Origin: Sphingomonas glacialis
GTDB lineage: Bacteria > Pseudomonadota > Alphaproteobacteria > Sphingomonadales > Sphingomonadaceae
Reading direction: 5' to 3'
NCBI RefSeq assembly: GCF_006439055.1
Contig: NZ_RCZC01000002.1
Span: forward strand, 154,106 to 218,105
Length of the DNA stretch: 64,000 bases
In this document: positions 28,632 to 37,514 of the stretch, in pieces
Layout of the letters: each line of letters begins with the position of its first letter
Numbering within the stretch: position 1 is the stretch's first letter
The notes under the pieces: generated by a model
What the model saw: the letters and a program-made list of their open reading frames with translations, nothing else
Database searches by the model: none
Told to the model about the DNA's origin: nothing
Position numbers and translations under genes: made by a program

Positions 28632-29914
28632 CCACAGGTTTCGAACGTGACCGCGACGACGTAGCGCGCGGTGCCAAAGCCGTTGTCGTCTACCCCGATA
28701 CCGGTGCATCGACGCGCGACGCCGAGGCGCGGCTGGCAGAAACCGCCGGCCTCGCCATGGCGATCCATGTCGAGGTGGTCGATCGCGTTGCGATCAAGGT
28801 CCGCACGCTCCAGCCTTCGACGCTGATCGGCAAGGGTCAGCTCGAGGCGCTCGCGGCGACGGTGCGGATGGGCGAGGCCGAACTCGTCGTGTTCGACGCG
28901 AGCCTCACGCCGGTCCAGCAGCGCAACCTTGAAAAGGCGCTGTCGGCCAAGGTGATCGACCGCACCGGGCTGATCCTCGAGATCTTCGGCGAGCGCGCCG
29001 CGACCGCCGAAGGGCGCTTGCAGGTAGAGCTCGCGCATCTCGACTACCAGGCCGGTCGCCTTGTGCGCAGCTGGACCCATTTGGAACGTCAGCGCGGCGG
29101 CTTCGGCTTCCTCGGCGGCCCGGGCGAGACGCAGATCGAGGCCGACAGGCGCTTGATCCGCGACCGCATGGCCCGGCTGAAGAAGGAACTCGAGCAAGTC
29201 TCGCGCACCCGCGGCCTCCACCGCGACCGGCGCCAGCGCGCGCCGTGGCCGGTGATCGCGCTGGTCGGCTACACCAATGCCGGAAAATCGACGCTATTCA
29301 ACCGGATGACCGGCGCCGACGTCATGGCGGAAGATCTGTTGTTCGCGACGCTCGACCCGACCTTGCGCCAGATCGCACTGCCCGGGATCGACAAGGCGAT
29401 CCTGTCGGACACGGTGGGGTTCGTTTCAGAACTCCCGACCCAGCTCGTCGCGGCGTTCAAGGCGACGCTCGAGGAAGTGGTGTCGGCCGATCTGCTGATC
29501 CACGTCCGTGACATCGCGCATCCCGACACGCTGGTGCAGCGTGACGATGTCGAGACGGTGCTGCGCGACATCGGCGTCGATACCTCGGTCCCGCGGATCG
29601 AGGCGTGGAACAAGCTCGACCTGCTCGACGAGGATGAGCGCACCGAATGGCTCGGCGAGGCAGCACGGCGCGACGATGTCGTGGCGATCTCGGCGCTGAG
29701 TGGGGAAGGGGTGGCGCATCTGCTCGACACCGTTGCGGCGCTGCTCACCGCGACGCATCGGCGCTACACGATCCTGCTCGAGGCCGGCGACGGCGCGGGC
29801 GCGGCCTGGCTCCACGCGCATGGCGAGGTGCTGAGCCAGTCGGTCGAGGGCGAGCAGGCGATCTACGAAGTCCGGATGGCCGAGCGCGACTATGAGCGCT
29901 TCGCTCAGCGCTGA
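28628..29914 (+). CDS. hflX: GTPase HflX
   Basis: A 428-residue ribosome-associated GTPase that rescues stalled ribosomes in E. coli. The N-terminal HflX domain ends in a glycine-rich linker ([19 protein letters not shown]), and the G domain has [11 protein letters not shown] (G1), DPT, DTVGF (G3) and NKLD (G4). The best start is the TTG at 28628, overlapping the hfq stop (TTGA); no ATG or GTG is available nearby in frame. The hfq-hflX pairing is conserved in proteobacteria. Confidence 0.95.
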   Translation: MTTGFERDRDDVARGAKAVVVYPDTGASTRDAEARLAETAGLAMAIHVEVVDRVAIKVRTLQPSTLIGKGQLEALAATVRMGEAELVVFDASLTPVQQRNLEKALSAKVIDRTGLILEIFGERAATAEGRLQVELAHLDYQAGRLVRSWTHLERQRGGFGFLGGPGETQIEADRRLIRDRMARLKKELEQVSRTRGLHRDRRQRAPWPVIALVGYTNAGKSTLFNRMTGADVMAEDLLFATLDPTLRQIALPGIDKAILSDTVGFVSELPTQLVAAFKATLEEVVSADLLIHVRDIAHPDTLVQRDDVETVLRDIGVDTSVPRIEAWNKLDLLDEDERTEWLGEAARRDDVVAISALSGEGVAHLLDTVAALLTATHRRYTILLEAGDGAGAAWLHAHGEVLSQSVEGEQAIYEVRMAERDYERFAQR

Positions 29915-30545
29915 CGGGGTCGATCCCGACCTGCTCGCGGGCTGGGTCGCAGCGCGGTCGCTCGCGCGCGGCGTGGCGGCGCCGGTCGCCGATCATGGCG
30001 GCTGGCGCGTCGATACGCGCAGCGATGTCGAACATTGCCGCTACATCTTCGCGCGCACCGACCCTGCGATCGCCTCGCTTGCGCGCTCGATCGACCTACC
30101 TCGAATCCTCATCAAGGTGTGCACGCAAGACGCTGCATTGCGGGCGCTTCTGTCCGGCGGATGGGCATTGCAGGATCGCGCCTGGGTCATGACCAGCCTC
30201 GTCGAACCGCCCGAGCGGCGCTTGGCGTCTGGATATACGCTGACGGTCGAACACACCAACGGCGTCATCGCGGCGACGATCACCGCCGCCGACGGGTCGC
30301 TCGCCGCGAGCGGCTATGCGGTCGAGACCGACGGCGTGTTCGCCTACGACCGGATCCGCACCAGTGCCGATCACCTCCGCCGCGGGCTCGGCCATGCGGT
30401 GATGACCGCGCTCCACGCAGAGCGTCGTTCCGCGGCATCGCGCGAAATTCTCGTCGCGACCGACCAGGGAAGGGCGCTCTACACCAGCCTCGGCTGGACC
30501 GTGCAGAGCGCCTATGCGAGCGCGCTCAGCCCGCCGGCTTCTTGA
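29892..30545 (+). CDS. GNAT-family N-acetyltransferase
   Basis: A 217-residue protein with a C-terminal acetyltransferase domain: DRIRTSADHLRRGLGHAVMT is the acetyl-CoA loop, and LYTSLGW near the C-terminus is the usual last motif. The N-terminal half is less typical, and the substrate is unknown. It overlaps the hflX 3' end by 23 bases and the convergent mazG 3' end by 20 bases. Confidence 0.85.
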   Translation: MSASLSADGVDPDLLAGWVAARSLARGVAAPVADHGGWRVDTRSDVEHCRYIFARTDPAIASLARSIDLPRILIKVCTQDAALRALLSGGWALQDRAWVMTSLVEPPERRLASGYTLTVEHTNGVIAATITAADGSLAASGYAVETDGVFAYDRIRTSADHLRRGLGHAVMTALHAERRSAASREILVATDQGRALYTSLGWTVQSAYASALSPPAS

Positions 30546-31269
30546 TCGCCTGCCAGAGCGCTTCCTTGTCTTCGAGCGACAGCGCGGTGAAACCGTCGCC
30601 TGCCGCAGCTTCCATCGCGGTGAAGCGCCGCTCGAACTTGGCATTGCCACGGCGCAGCGCCGCCTCGGGATCGACCCCGAGCTTGCGCGCCCAGTTCACC
30701 ACCGAGAAGAGCAGGTCGCCGATCTCGTCCTCGCGCTCGGCCTGTGTCGCCGCGGCATCGACTTCGGCGATCTCCTCATGGATCTTCGCCCGCGAGCCCG
30801 CGGCGTCGGGCCAGTCGAACCCGGTCCGCGCCGCGCGCTTCTGCAGCTTTTCCGCGCGGAGCAAAGCGGGCAGGCCGGCCGCGACGCCGTCGAGCGCTCC
30901 GCCCGCGCCCTTCGCGGCGCGTTCCTCGGCCTTGATCTGTTCCCAGCGCTGATGCCCGCCATTCTCGGCGTCGCCGAAGATGTGCGGGTGGCGGCGCTCC
31001 ATCTTTTCGCTGATCGCCGCAACCACGTCTGGCAGCGCAAAGAGCCCGGCCTCCTCGGCGATGCGGCTGTGGAACACGACCTGCAGCAGCAGGTCGCCGA
31101 GCTCTTCCTTCAGATCGGCCATGTCGCCCCGCGCGATCGCGTCGGCGACTTCATAGGCTTCCTCGATCGTATAGGGCGCGATGCTCGCGAAATCCTGCGC
31201 GACGTCCCATTCGCACCCGGTCACCGGGTCGCGCAACCGCCCCATGATCGTGACGAGGCGCTCGATCAT
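30526..31269 (-). CDS. mazG: Nucleoside triphosphate pyrophosphohydrolase
   Basis: A 247-residue full-length MazG with two helical domains that hydrolyse NTPs to NMPs. The first has RLRDPVTGCEWDVAQ and EEAYEVADAI plus EELGDLLLQVVFHS; the second has KIHEEIAEVDAA and EDEIGDLLFSVVNWAR. I chose the ATG at 31269 (MIERLVTIMGRLRD) because the family begins there; the frame stays open to 31362 but with no ribosome binding site. It follows hfq-hflX on the opposite strand. Confidence 0.93.
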   Translation of the reverse strand: MIERLVTIMGRLRDPVTGCEWDVAQDFASIAPYTIEEAYEVADAIARGDMADLKEELGDLLLQVVFHSRIAEEAGLFALPDVVAAISEKMERRHPHIFGDAENGGHQRWEQIKAEERAAKGAGGALDGVAAGLPALLRAEKLQKRAARTGFDWPDAAGSRAKIHEEIAEVDAAATQAEREDEIGDLLFSVVNWARKLGVDPEAALRRGNAKFERRFTAMEAAAGDGFTALSLEDKEALWQAIKKPAG

Positions 31270-31422
31270 CGCAGTATGGCTCCGCAATTGGCGGCGATAC
31301 GCGGATGCTCGGTCGCTGCCCGCGCTGAACTCGATCGGTGCATCTAGATCCCGGACTTGCATCTGAAAGGTGTCGATGAACCTATCGCAATCCGGCAGGC
31401 GACGCGATCCCTCCCGCGATCG

Positions 31423-32103
31423 TTAGTGACGAATATGCGCCCCTTCGCCGTGGGAGGTCCGGCCCGCCTCGATCGTCCCACTCGTGCGGGGGTTGGGATC
31501 GGAGTCGAGCAAGATCGCCTGCGCCTGCCGAGCCAATGTCCGCACATTGCCGGTACGGGCATCGCGCAAGAGCTCGGCTGCGGCCTGCCCCTGCGGCCAA
31601 TGCGCCAGGCCGGAGCGCGCATTGATGTGGCCGGCGCGCCCGATATCGACGAGGCCCGCGCCCCATTTCCGCGCCAATGCCCGCGATTCGTCCATCGTCG
31701 CATAGGGATCGTCCTCGCTCGCGACGAGCAGCGAGACGAAGGGCAAGGCGTGGCGCGGGTCGTTGCCGAACCGCGCAATCCGCGGATCGAGGTCGGGGCG
31801 GTCGGTCGCAGGTGGCGCGACGAGCACCGCGCCGAGCACCGACGACGCGCCGCTCGGGCCCGACGCATTGGCCCACCACGTCACCGCCTGACAGCCTAGG
31901 CTATGCGCGACCAGCACGACCGGCCCACGTGCAGCGGCGACGGCCTGATCGATCCTGCTCATCCATACGGTCCGATTGGGGTTCTCCCAATCACCGAGGT
32001 CGATCCGGTGTGTATCGCTGCGCTCGCGCTCCCAGCGCGTTTGCCAATGATCGTCGCCCGAGCCAAGCAGCCCGGGAACCGTGAGGAAGATCGGGCTGAT
32101 CAT
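31423..32103 (-). CDS. RBBP9/YdeN-type alpha/beta hydrolase
   Basis: A 226-residue serine hydrolase of the RBBP9/YdeN family. The nucleophile is in VAHSLGCQAV, and the catalytic histidine is in DIGRAGHINARSGLAHWPQG, a strong family motif. The N-terminus FLTVPGLLGSGDDHWQTRWE is also diagnostic. Compared with the family it has a C-terminal extension of about 40 residues. Its substrate is unknown. It reads toward mazG. Confidence 0.88.
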   Translation of the reverse strand: MISPIFLTVPGLLGSGDDHWQTRWERERSDTHRIDLGDWENPNRTVWMSRIDQAVAAARGPVVLVAHSLGCQAVTWWANASGPSGASSVLGAVLVAPPATDRPDLDPRIARFGNDPRHALPFVSLLVASEDDPYATMDESRALARKWGAGLVDIGRAGHINARSGLAHWPQGQAAAELLRDARTGNVRTLARQAQAILLDSDPNPRTSGTIEAGRTSHGEGAHIRH

Positions 32104-32600
32104 GACGGAGCACCTCGGCCGCAGCGCCAGGATAGGGGCGCCGAGCGAAGGCGCTTTCGCATTCCATCAAAGCCTGCAGACGACATGGCTAATTCCGATC
32201 TCGTTGATAGGACATGATCACTCAAGCCGGCGAACGCCGCCAACGCCGCTTTCTTGCTGCCGCTAAAGCTGACCTATGGCGGTCGAGATGGCGCCGGTGA
32301 TTATCCGTTTTCGTCTGCTGGTAGGGTGAGAGCCGCCACGGCCGCGCCTTATACGGCGGGTTCCACTGGACGCCGGATGCGTTCGCGGTGCGGTACCGCA
32401 CCACGCAGCATTTTCAGGTTGCGGAGTATCCGTCTGCGCGGCGTCGAATAGAACAGATCACGATAAAGGGCGACGGGCCGTTCTGAGGAAATGTGGGTGA
32501 TGGAGCGAAGCGGAGATGTCCCACGATCACCAGATAGTCGTTACCAGTCGAGTCCGATAATATCCATTATGTTAATTATAGACTGGTTCCGGCGCAGCGG
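32104..32600. other. Intergenic region holding the dif candidate
   Basis: Nearly 500 bases with no gene I can support. Short open frames on both strands lack ribosome binding sites and codon bias. The last 60 bases are notably AT-rich and contain the dif-like sequence reported separately. Confidence 0.6.
32550..32577. other. dif: Candidate dif site for XerCD recombination
   Basis: Two 11-base arms surround a six-base centre, as in dif sites where XerC and XerD resolve chromosome dimers. The right arm TTATGTTAATT matches the E. coli XerD arm at 10 of 11 positions. The left arm GAGTCCGATAA shares the inner ATAA and few other positions with the XerC arm, which is the more variable half. The centre is TATCCA. 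The flip in GGGNAGGG orientation at this place supports the call. Confidence 0.72.
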
Positions 32601-32783
32601 TCAGCCCGCCGTTGTGGCGCCCTGCCAAAGCGTCACGATGATAACCAGCACGCCGAAGATCGCGATCCACGCGAGCGCCATCTTGATCGCATCGCCAATC
32701 GGCAAACGCCGCGCGACCAGCGCGCTGAGCGGCAGGACGAGCACCAGCAGGTACAGCACGATCCTCATCACGCTGTCGGTCAC
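32601..32783 (-). CDS. Small two-helix membrane protein
   Basis: A 60-residue protein made of two hydrophobic helices (about residues 7-24 and 36-53) joined by a short basic turn RRLPIGD. Its start overlaps the stop of the metallo-hydrolase gene by four bases, so it is the last gene of that unit. I do not recognise it beyond that. Its 3' end lies 24 bases from the dif candidate. Confidence 0.65.
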   Translation of the reverse strand: MTDSVMRIVLYLLVLVLPLSALVARRLPIGDAIKMALAWIAIFGVLVIIVTLWQGATTAG

Positions 32784-33544
32784 AGCAACAGTTCCAGCCC
32801 GTCATAGCCCGGCTCGACGCCAACCGGCAATTCGGCCGCCAGCGTCGCATAGTCCATCGACTGATCCATATGCGCGAGCACGGTATGCCGTGGCCGGAAC
32901 GTCTCGACCCAGCCGAGCACGCTCGGCAGATCAGCGTGCGACGGATGTGGTCGCCGGCGCAGCGCGTCGACGATCCAGATGTCGAGATCCTGATACAGCA
33001 TGGCCATATCGGGCGTCATCGCACTGAAATCGGTCGCATATCCGATCGATCCCACCATGCTGTCGAAGCGCAGCCCGGCCGAAACGAACGGACCGTGCGG
33101 CTGCTCGACGGTGCGGACGGTGATGTCGCCGATTGTGATCGCATCGGGCAGTTCCTCGCTCACCACCGTGGGCGGATAGCCGTCATGCCCGCGAAAGACA
33201 TAGCTGAAACGGCGTTCGAGCATCGCCTTGAGATCGGGCCGGGCAAGCCCGCGTACCGGCCGCCCCATCGCGTGAAATACCTGGCGCAGATCGTCGATGC
33301 CATGCGTATGATCGGCATGGTCGTGCGTCCAGATCACAGCGTCGAGCGTGTCGACCTTGGCCGCCAGCAACTGCTCACGCATGTCGGGTCCGGTGTCGAC
33401 GAGGATCCGCGTTGTCGCGGTCTCGACCAGGATCGAGGCGCGCAGCCGGCGATTGCGCGGGTTGGTCGGATCGCAAGCACCCCAGTCATTGCCGATCCGC
33501 GGCACGCCCGATGACGTGCCAGACCCGAGAATCCGCACCTTCAT
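32780..33544 (-). CDS. PhnP-like metallo-beta-lactamase fold hydrolase
   Basis: A 254-residue metal-dependent hydrolase related to PhnP, a cyclic phosphodiesterase. The start KVRILGSGTSSGVPRIGNDWGAC is typical of the group, the metal motif is HDHADHTHG, and further ligands are in GYATDFS and LAHMDQS. No phosphonate genes are nearby, so the natural substrate is open. It overlaps tatD by four bases. Confidence 0.88.
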   Translation of the reverse strand: MKVRILGSGTSSGVPRIGNDWGACDPTNPRNRRLRASILVETATTRILVDTGPDMREQLLAAKVDTLDAVIWTHDHADHTHGIDDLRQVFHAMGRPVRGLARPDLKAMLERRFSYVFRGHDGYPPTVVSEELPDAITIGDITVRTVEQPHGPFVSAGLRFDSMVGSIGYATDFSAMTPDMAMLYQDLDIWIVDALRRRPHPSHADLPSVLGWVETFRPRHTVLAHMDQSMDYATLAAELPVGVEPGYDGLELLL

Positions 33545-34317
33545 ACGCGCGTCTTGGTGAACAAAACGTGAAAGTTCTCGGCCGTCGCGGCGGCGAGCGT
33601 GTCGAGCGATTCACCGCGCAGCTGCGCGAGGAACGCCGCGGTATCGGCAACGAACGCAGGCTCACCGGTCTTGCCACGATGCGGCACCGGCGCGAGGAAC
33701 GGCGCATCGGTCTCGATCAGCAGCCGATCGAGCGGCAACCGCGCGGCCGTCTGCTGCAGATCCTTCGCGTTCTTGAAGGTCACGATCCCCGAGATCGAGA
33801 TATAGCAGCCGAGTTCGAGCGCGATATCGGCGAATGCGCCGCTCGCGGTGAAGCAATGGATGACGGCGGGATAGGCCCCCTTCCCCATCTCCTCGCGCAT
33901 GATCTCGGCGGTGTCGTCCTCGGCCTCACGCGTGTGGACAACGAGCGGCAGCTGCGTCTCGAGCGCCGCGGCGATATGCGCGCGGAAGCTCGCACGCTGC
34001 CGATCACGGTCGCTGTGATCGTAGAAATAATCGAGCCCGCTCTCGCCGATCCCGACGACGCGGGGATGCTGCGCGCGCTCGACCAGTCGCGCGGTTCCCA
34101 CGTCAGGATGCTGATCGGCTTCATGCGGATGGATGCCGACGGTCGCCCAGACGTCGCTCTCGCGCTCGGCGGTCGCGATCACTGCATCCCATTCGCCCTC
34201 ACGCGTCGCGATGTTGAGCATCGCATGCACACCGCGCGCCCGCGCGCGGCCGAGCACCTCCTGCTGCCCCTCGACCAGACCCTTGTAATTGAGGTGGCAA
34301 TGGCTGTCGGCGAACAT
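33541..34317 (-). CDS. tatD: TatD family metal-dependent DNase
   Basis: A 258-residue TIM-barrel hydrolase. Metal and family motifs are all present: DSHCHL at the N-terminus, GESGLDYFY, VHTREAEDD, IHCFTAS and IETDAPFLAP. TatD proteins act as 3'-5' nucleases in DNA repair or degradation. Its start codon shares one base with the metG stop. In bacteria metG-tatD linkage is common. Confidence 0.95.
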   Translation of the reverse strand: MFADSHCHLNYKGLVEGQQEVLGRARARGVHAMLNIATREGEWDAVIATAERESDVWATVGIHPHEADQHPDVGTARLVERAQHPRVVGIGESGLDYFYDHSDRDRQRASFRAHIAAALETQLPLVVHTREAEDDTAEIMREEMGKGAYPAVIHCFTASGAFADIALELGCYISISGIVTFKNAKDLQQTAARLPLDRLLIETDAPFLAPVPHRGKTGEPAFVADTAAFLAQLRGESLDTLAAATAENFHVLFTKTRV

Positions 34318-35858
34318 CAGGCGTCCACCGCCGGAGCTTCGAGCCGCGGGAAGACGCCCGCCGGGGCCGGCAGAGTCAGCCCCGGCGCGAGCAGATGACC
34401 TAGCGCCTCAAAGCTGCGCGCATCGGGCGCCTGTCCGAGCAGGTCGAGCAGCTTGTCCGCCCCGCCCGGAATGGCCCAGCGCGCGAGGATGGCGATACGG
34501 CGGATCGCATCGGCGGCATGATACAGGATCGTGTCGGCGCGCTCGGGATCGGTCTTGCGCACGCTCCACGGCGCCTGGTCGGCGAAATACTGATTGGCGT
34601 CGCGCGCGGCCGACCAGATCGCCTCGAGCGCGTTATGAAGCGCCAGATCGGTCATCGCAGTGTGCATTCCCGTCTCGGCTGCCTCGACGCTGGCGATCAG
34701 CGCGTCTTCCGCCGCGGTCCGCGTGCCCATTGCCGGGACGACGCCGCCGCACGCCTTGGCGATGATCGACAGGCAGCGCTGCGCGAGATTGCCGAGATTG
34801 TTGGCAAGATCGGCGTTGCAGCGCGTGACGATCGCGTCCTCCGAATAGCTGCCGTCCTGACCGAAGCTGACTTCGCGCAACAAGAAATAGCGCAACGCAT
34901 CGACGCCGAAGCGCGTCGCCAGTTCCATCGGATCGGTGACGTTGCCGACCGACTTCGACATCTTCTCGCCGCGGTTGAGCAGGAAGCCGTGCCCGAACAC
35001 CGCCTGCGGTAGCGGGATGTTCGCGCTCATCAGGAAGGCCGGCCAGTAAACGGCATGAAACCGCACGATATCCTTGCCGATGATGTGCAGGTTCGCCGGC
35101 CAGAAGGTCTCGAACACTTCGACGTCGTCGGGATAGCCGACACCGGTCAGATAGTTGGTCAGCGCATCGACCCACACGTACATCACATGGCCAGGGCTCC
35201 CGGGTACGGGAACGCCCCAGTCGAAGCTGGTGCGCGACACCGACAGGTCGGACAGCCCGCCCTCGACGAAGCGCAGGATCTCGTTGCGGCGCGCTTCCGG
35301 TCGGATGAAGTCGGGATTGGCCGCATAGAAATCGAGCAGCGGCTGCTGGTATTTGGAAAGCTTGAAGAACCAGGTTTCCTCGGCGGTCCACTCGACCGGC
35401 GTGCCCTGCGGCGACAGCTTGACGCCGCCCTCGCCTTCGACGAGTTCCTTCTCGTCGTAAAACGCCTCGTCGCGGACCGAATACCAGCCTTCGTATCGGT
35501 CGAGATACAGATCGCCAGCGGCTTCCATCGCCCGCCAGATTGCCTGGCTGGCGCGGTAATGATCCTCGTCGCTGGTGCGGATGAAACGATCGTAGGAGAT
35601 ATCAAGCGCGTCCGCCATCGCCTTGAAATATCCGCTCATTTCATCGGCAAGCGCGCGCGGCGTCAGATCGCGCTTGCGCGCTTCCTGGACCATCTTGAGG
35701 CCGTGCTCGTCGGTCCCGGTCTGGAAGCGAACCTCGCGGCCCAGCTGGCGCTGGTAGCGCGCGATCGCATCGGTCGCGATCGCCTCATAGGCGTGGCCGA
35801 TATGCGGGCGGCCATTGGGATAGCTGATCGCGGTCGTGATGTAATAGGGGTCGGTCAT
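34317..35858 (-). CDS. metG: Methionyl-tRNA synthetase
   Basis: A 513-residue class I synthetase. The HIGH motif is in YPNGRPHIGHAYE (about residues 14-26) and the KMSKS motif in GEKMSKSVGN. The C-terminal tRNA-binding dimerisation domain of some MetRS is absent, and no four-cysteine zinc knuckle is visible, which fits the short alphaproteobacterial form. It is followed without gap by tatD. Confidence 0.97.
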   Translation of the reverse strand: MTDPYYITTAISYPNGRPHIGHAYEAIATDAIARYQRQLGREVRFQTGTDEHGLKMVQEARKRDLTPRALADEMSGYFKAMADALDISYDRFIRTSDEDHYRASQAIWRAMEAAGDLYLDRYEGWYSVRDEAFYDEKELVEGEGGVKLSPQGTPVEWTAEETWFFKLSKYQQPLLDFYAANPDFIRPEARRNEILRFVEGGLSDLSVSRTSFDWGVPVPGSPGHVMYVWVDALTNYLTGVGYPDDVEVFETFWPANLHIIGKDIVRFHAVYWPAFLMSANIPLPQAVFGHGFLLNRGEKMSKSVGNVTDPMELATRFGVDALRYFLLREVSFGQDGSYSEDAIVTRCNADLANNLGNLAQRCLSIIAKACGGVVPAMGTRTAAEDALIASVEAAETGMHTAMTDLALHNALEAIWSAARDANQYFADQAPWSVRKTDPERADTILYHAADAIRRIAILARWAIPGGADKLLDLLGQAPDARSFEALGHLLAPGLTLPAPAGVFPRLEAPAVDA

Positions 35859-35913
35859 GCGCGCGTCCTAGAACATCGGGCGCGGTTATTGAAGCCTCGC
35901 CGCCGCGTTCGGC

Positions 35914-36891
35914 TTACGCCGCAAGCCGCGCGACGATCCCCGCCATCTCGTACACCGTCGCCTGCGCATCAAGCGTGAGGGCGCGCGCCGTGGCGGCAAG
36001 CGTCCGCGCCGCATCGTACCCGTCGAGCGCAATGCGCAGCCGTTCGCCGCGCCGTTCGGCCGCGTGCGCGGCGATAAATGCAGGCGCGCGGTCGAGGAAC
36101 GCCTCATAGCGTTTCTGCGCGGCCTTCAGCGCGAGCGACTTCGCCAGCCGTACGCGCTTGCCGTTTCCAGGATCGCCATCGCGCGCGATGACCGCCAGCG
36201 CCTGATCGAGCGCGGCGAGATCGAGCCCGGCAAACCCCAATGCGCGTCCGGGCGATCCGTGCGCGACGCCGACCAGCGCGGCCAGTTCGGCCGGTTCGAC
36301 GCCGGGCAGCGCATGCTCGAGCACCGACGTCATGTCGGCGTCGTTCAACGGATCGAAGCGCAGCTGGCGACAACGCGAGCGGATCGTCGGCAACAGCCGA
36401 CCCGGCGCATGGCTGATCAACAGGAAGATCGTCCCCTGCGGCGGCTCCTCGAGGTTCTTGAGCAAGGCGTTCGATGCGCCGGGCCGCTCGAGATCATCGA
36501 CCGAGTCGATGATCACGACGCGCCGGTCGGACATCGACGGCCGCGTCGCGAACATCGGCCCGAGCGCGCGGACCTGCGCGATCGGAATGCTGCGCGCCAG
36601 ATCGAGCCCGGTCTTATCGCCTTCCTTCGGCTGGCGGGTGAGTTCACGATAATCCGGGTGCGAACCCGCGGCGATCAGCTTGCGCTGCGTGTCGCTTTCC
36701 GGAACGGCGAAGCCGGGCGGCAAGTCCGCCCCCGCCCCTTGCGCGAGCAAGCGCAGCGCCGCGGCGCGCGCAAAGGTCGCCTTGCCGATCCCTTCGGGGC
36801 CGGCAAACAGCCAGGCATGGTGCAGCGCCCCGCTCGTCATTGCGGCGGCGAACGCCTGATGCGCGGCAGTATTGCCGAGCGGAAGCGTCAT
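35914..36891 (-). CDS. holB: DNA polymerase III delta-prime subunit
   Basis: A 325-residue clamp-loader AAA+ protein. The P-loop-like segment is AGPEGIGKATFA (about 31-42), the Walker B region is VVIIDSVDDL, and the SRC motif LPTIRSRCRQLRF is present. Delta-prime normally does not hydrolyse ATP itself. It overlaps tmk by four bases, an arrangement that is widely conserved. Together with holC at the left end, two polymerase III accessory genes lie in the window. Confidence 0.92.
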   Translation of the reverse strand: MTLPLGNTAAHQAFAAAMTSGALHHAWLFAGPEGIGKATFARAAALRLLAQGAGADLPPGFAVPESDTQRKLIAAGSHPDYRELTRQPKEGDKTGLDLARSIPIAQVRALGPMFATRPSMSDRRVVIIDSVDDLERPGASNALLKNLEEPPQGTIFLLISHAPGRLLPTIRSRCRQLRFDPLNDADMTSVLEHALPGVEPAELAALVGVAHGSPGRALGFAGLDLAALDQALAVIARDGDPGNGKRVRLAKSLALKAAQKRYEAFLDRAPAFIAAHAAERRGERLRIALDGYDAARTLAATARALTLDAQATVYEMAGIVARLAA

Positions 36892-37514
36892 GGCAGCAAG
36901 TCCGCGACCGCAGCAAGGACAGCGGCGGCGACCTCGTCGATCCCGCCCGCGGCGTCGATCAGCCGGAAGCGCTCGGGCTCGCTCGCCGCAAAACGCTGGA
37001 ACGCGGCGGCAACGTCGGCATGGAACGCCGGCCCACGCGCCGCGAAGCGATCGGAGGCGTCGCCGTCGCGCAGCGCCGCCCGCGCGCTTCCCTGCTCGGG
37101 GGAGAGTTCCAGCACCAGCGTCCGATCGGGCAGCATGCCGCGCGAGCCGAAGCCGTGCAACGCCAGCACGGCGGCATCATCGATCCCGCCCGCGACGCCT
37201 TGATACGCCCGACTGCTATCGAGGAAGCGGTCGCAGATCACCCACCGGCCAGCACCTAGCGCCGGCCGGATCGTCTTCTCGACATGATCCGCCCGCGCCG
37301 CGGCAAACAGCAGCGCCTCGCTATGCGCGCTCCAGCGCGACACATCGCCCTGCATCAGCAGGCCGCGGATCGCCTCCGCGCCCTCGCTACCACCCGGCTC
37401 GCGGGTTACGAGCGCATCGATCCCGCGCGCGCCGAGCGCGGCGGCGAGCCGTTTGGCTTGCGTCGACTTGCCCGCCCCCTCCCCGCCCTCGAGCGAGATG
37501 AAGCGTCCGCTCAC
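36888..37514 (-). CDS. tmk: Thymidylate kinase
   Basis: A 208-residue kinase making dTDP from dTMP. The P-loop is EGGEGAGKST (residues 9-18), the DR motif is CDRFLDSSRAYQG, and the lid contains arginines in ASDRFAARG. Length is typical. Its first four bases overlap the stop of the carboxypeptidase gene, so dacC-tmk-holB form a unit. Confidence 0.97.
   Translation of the reverse strand: MSGRFISLEGGEGAGKSTQAKRLAAALGARGIDALVTREPGGSEGAEAIRGLLMQGDVSRWSAHSEALLFAAARADHVEKTIRPALGAGRWVICDRFLDSSRAYQGVAGGIDDAAVLALHGFGSRGMLPDRTLVLELSPEQGSARAALRDGDASDRFAARGPAFHADVAAAFQRFAASEPERFRLIDAAGGIDEVAAAVLAAVADLLP

Noticed and set aside
32254..32451. A 65-residue open frame near the dif candidate
   Set aside because: It has no ribosome binding site, an arginine/serine-rich shadow-like composition, and no family resemblance.
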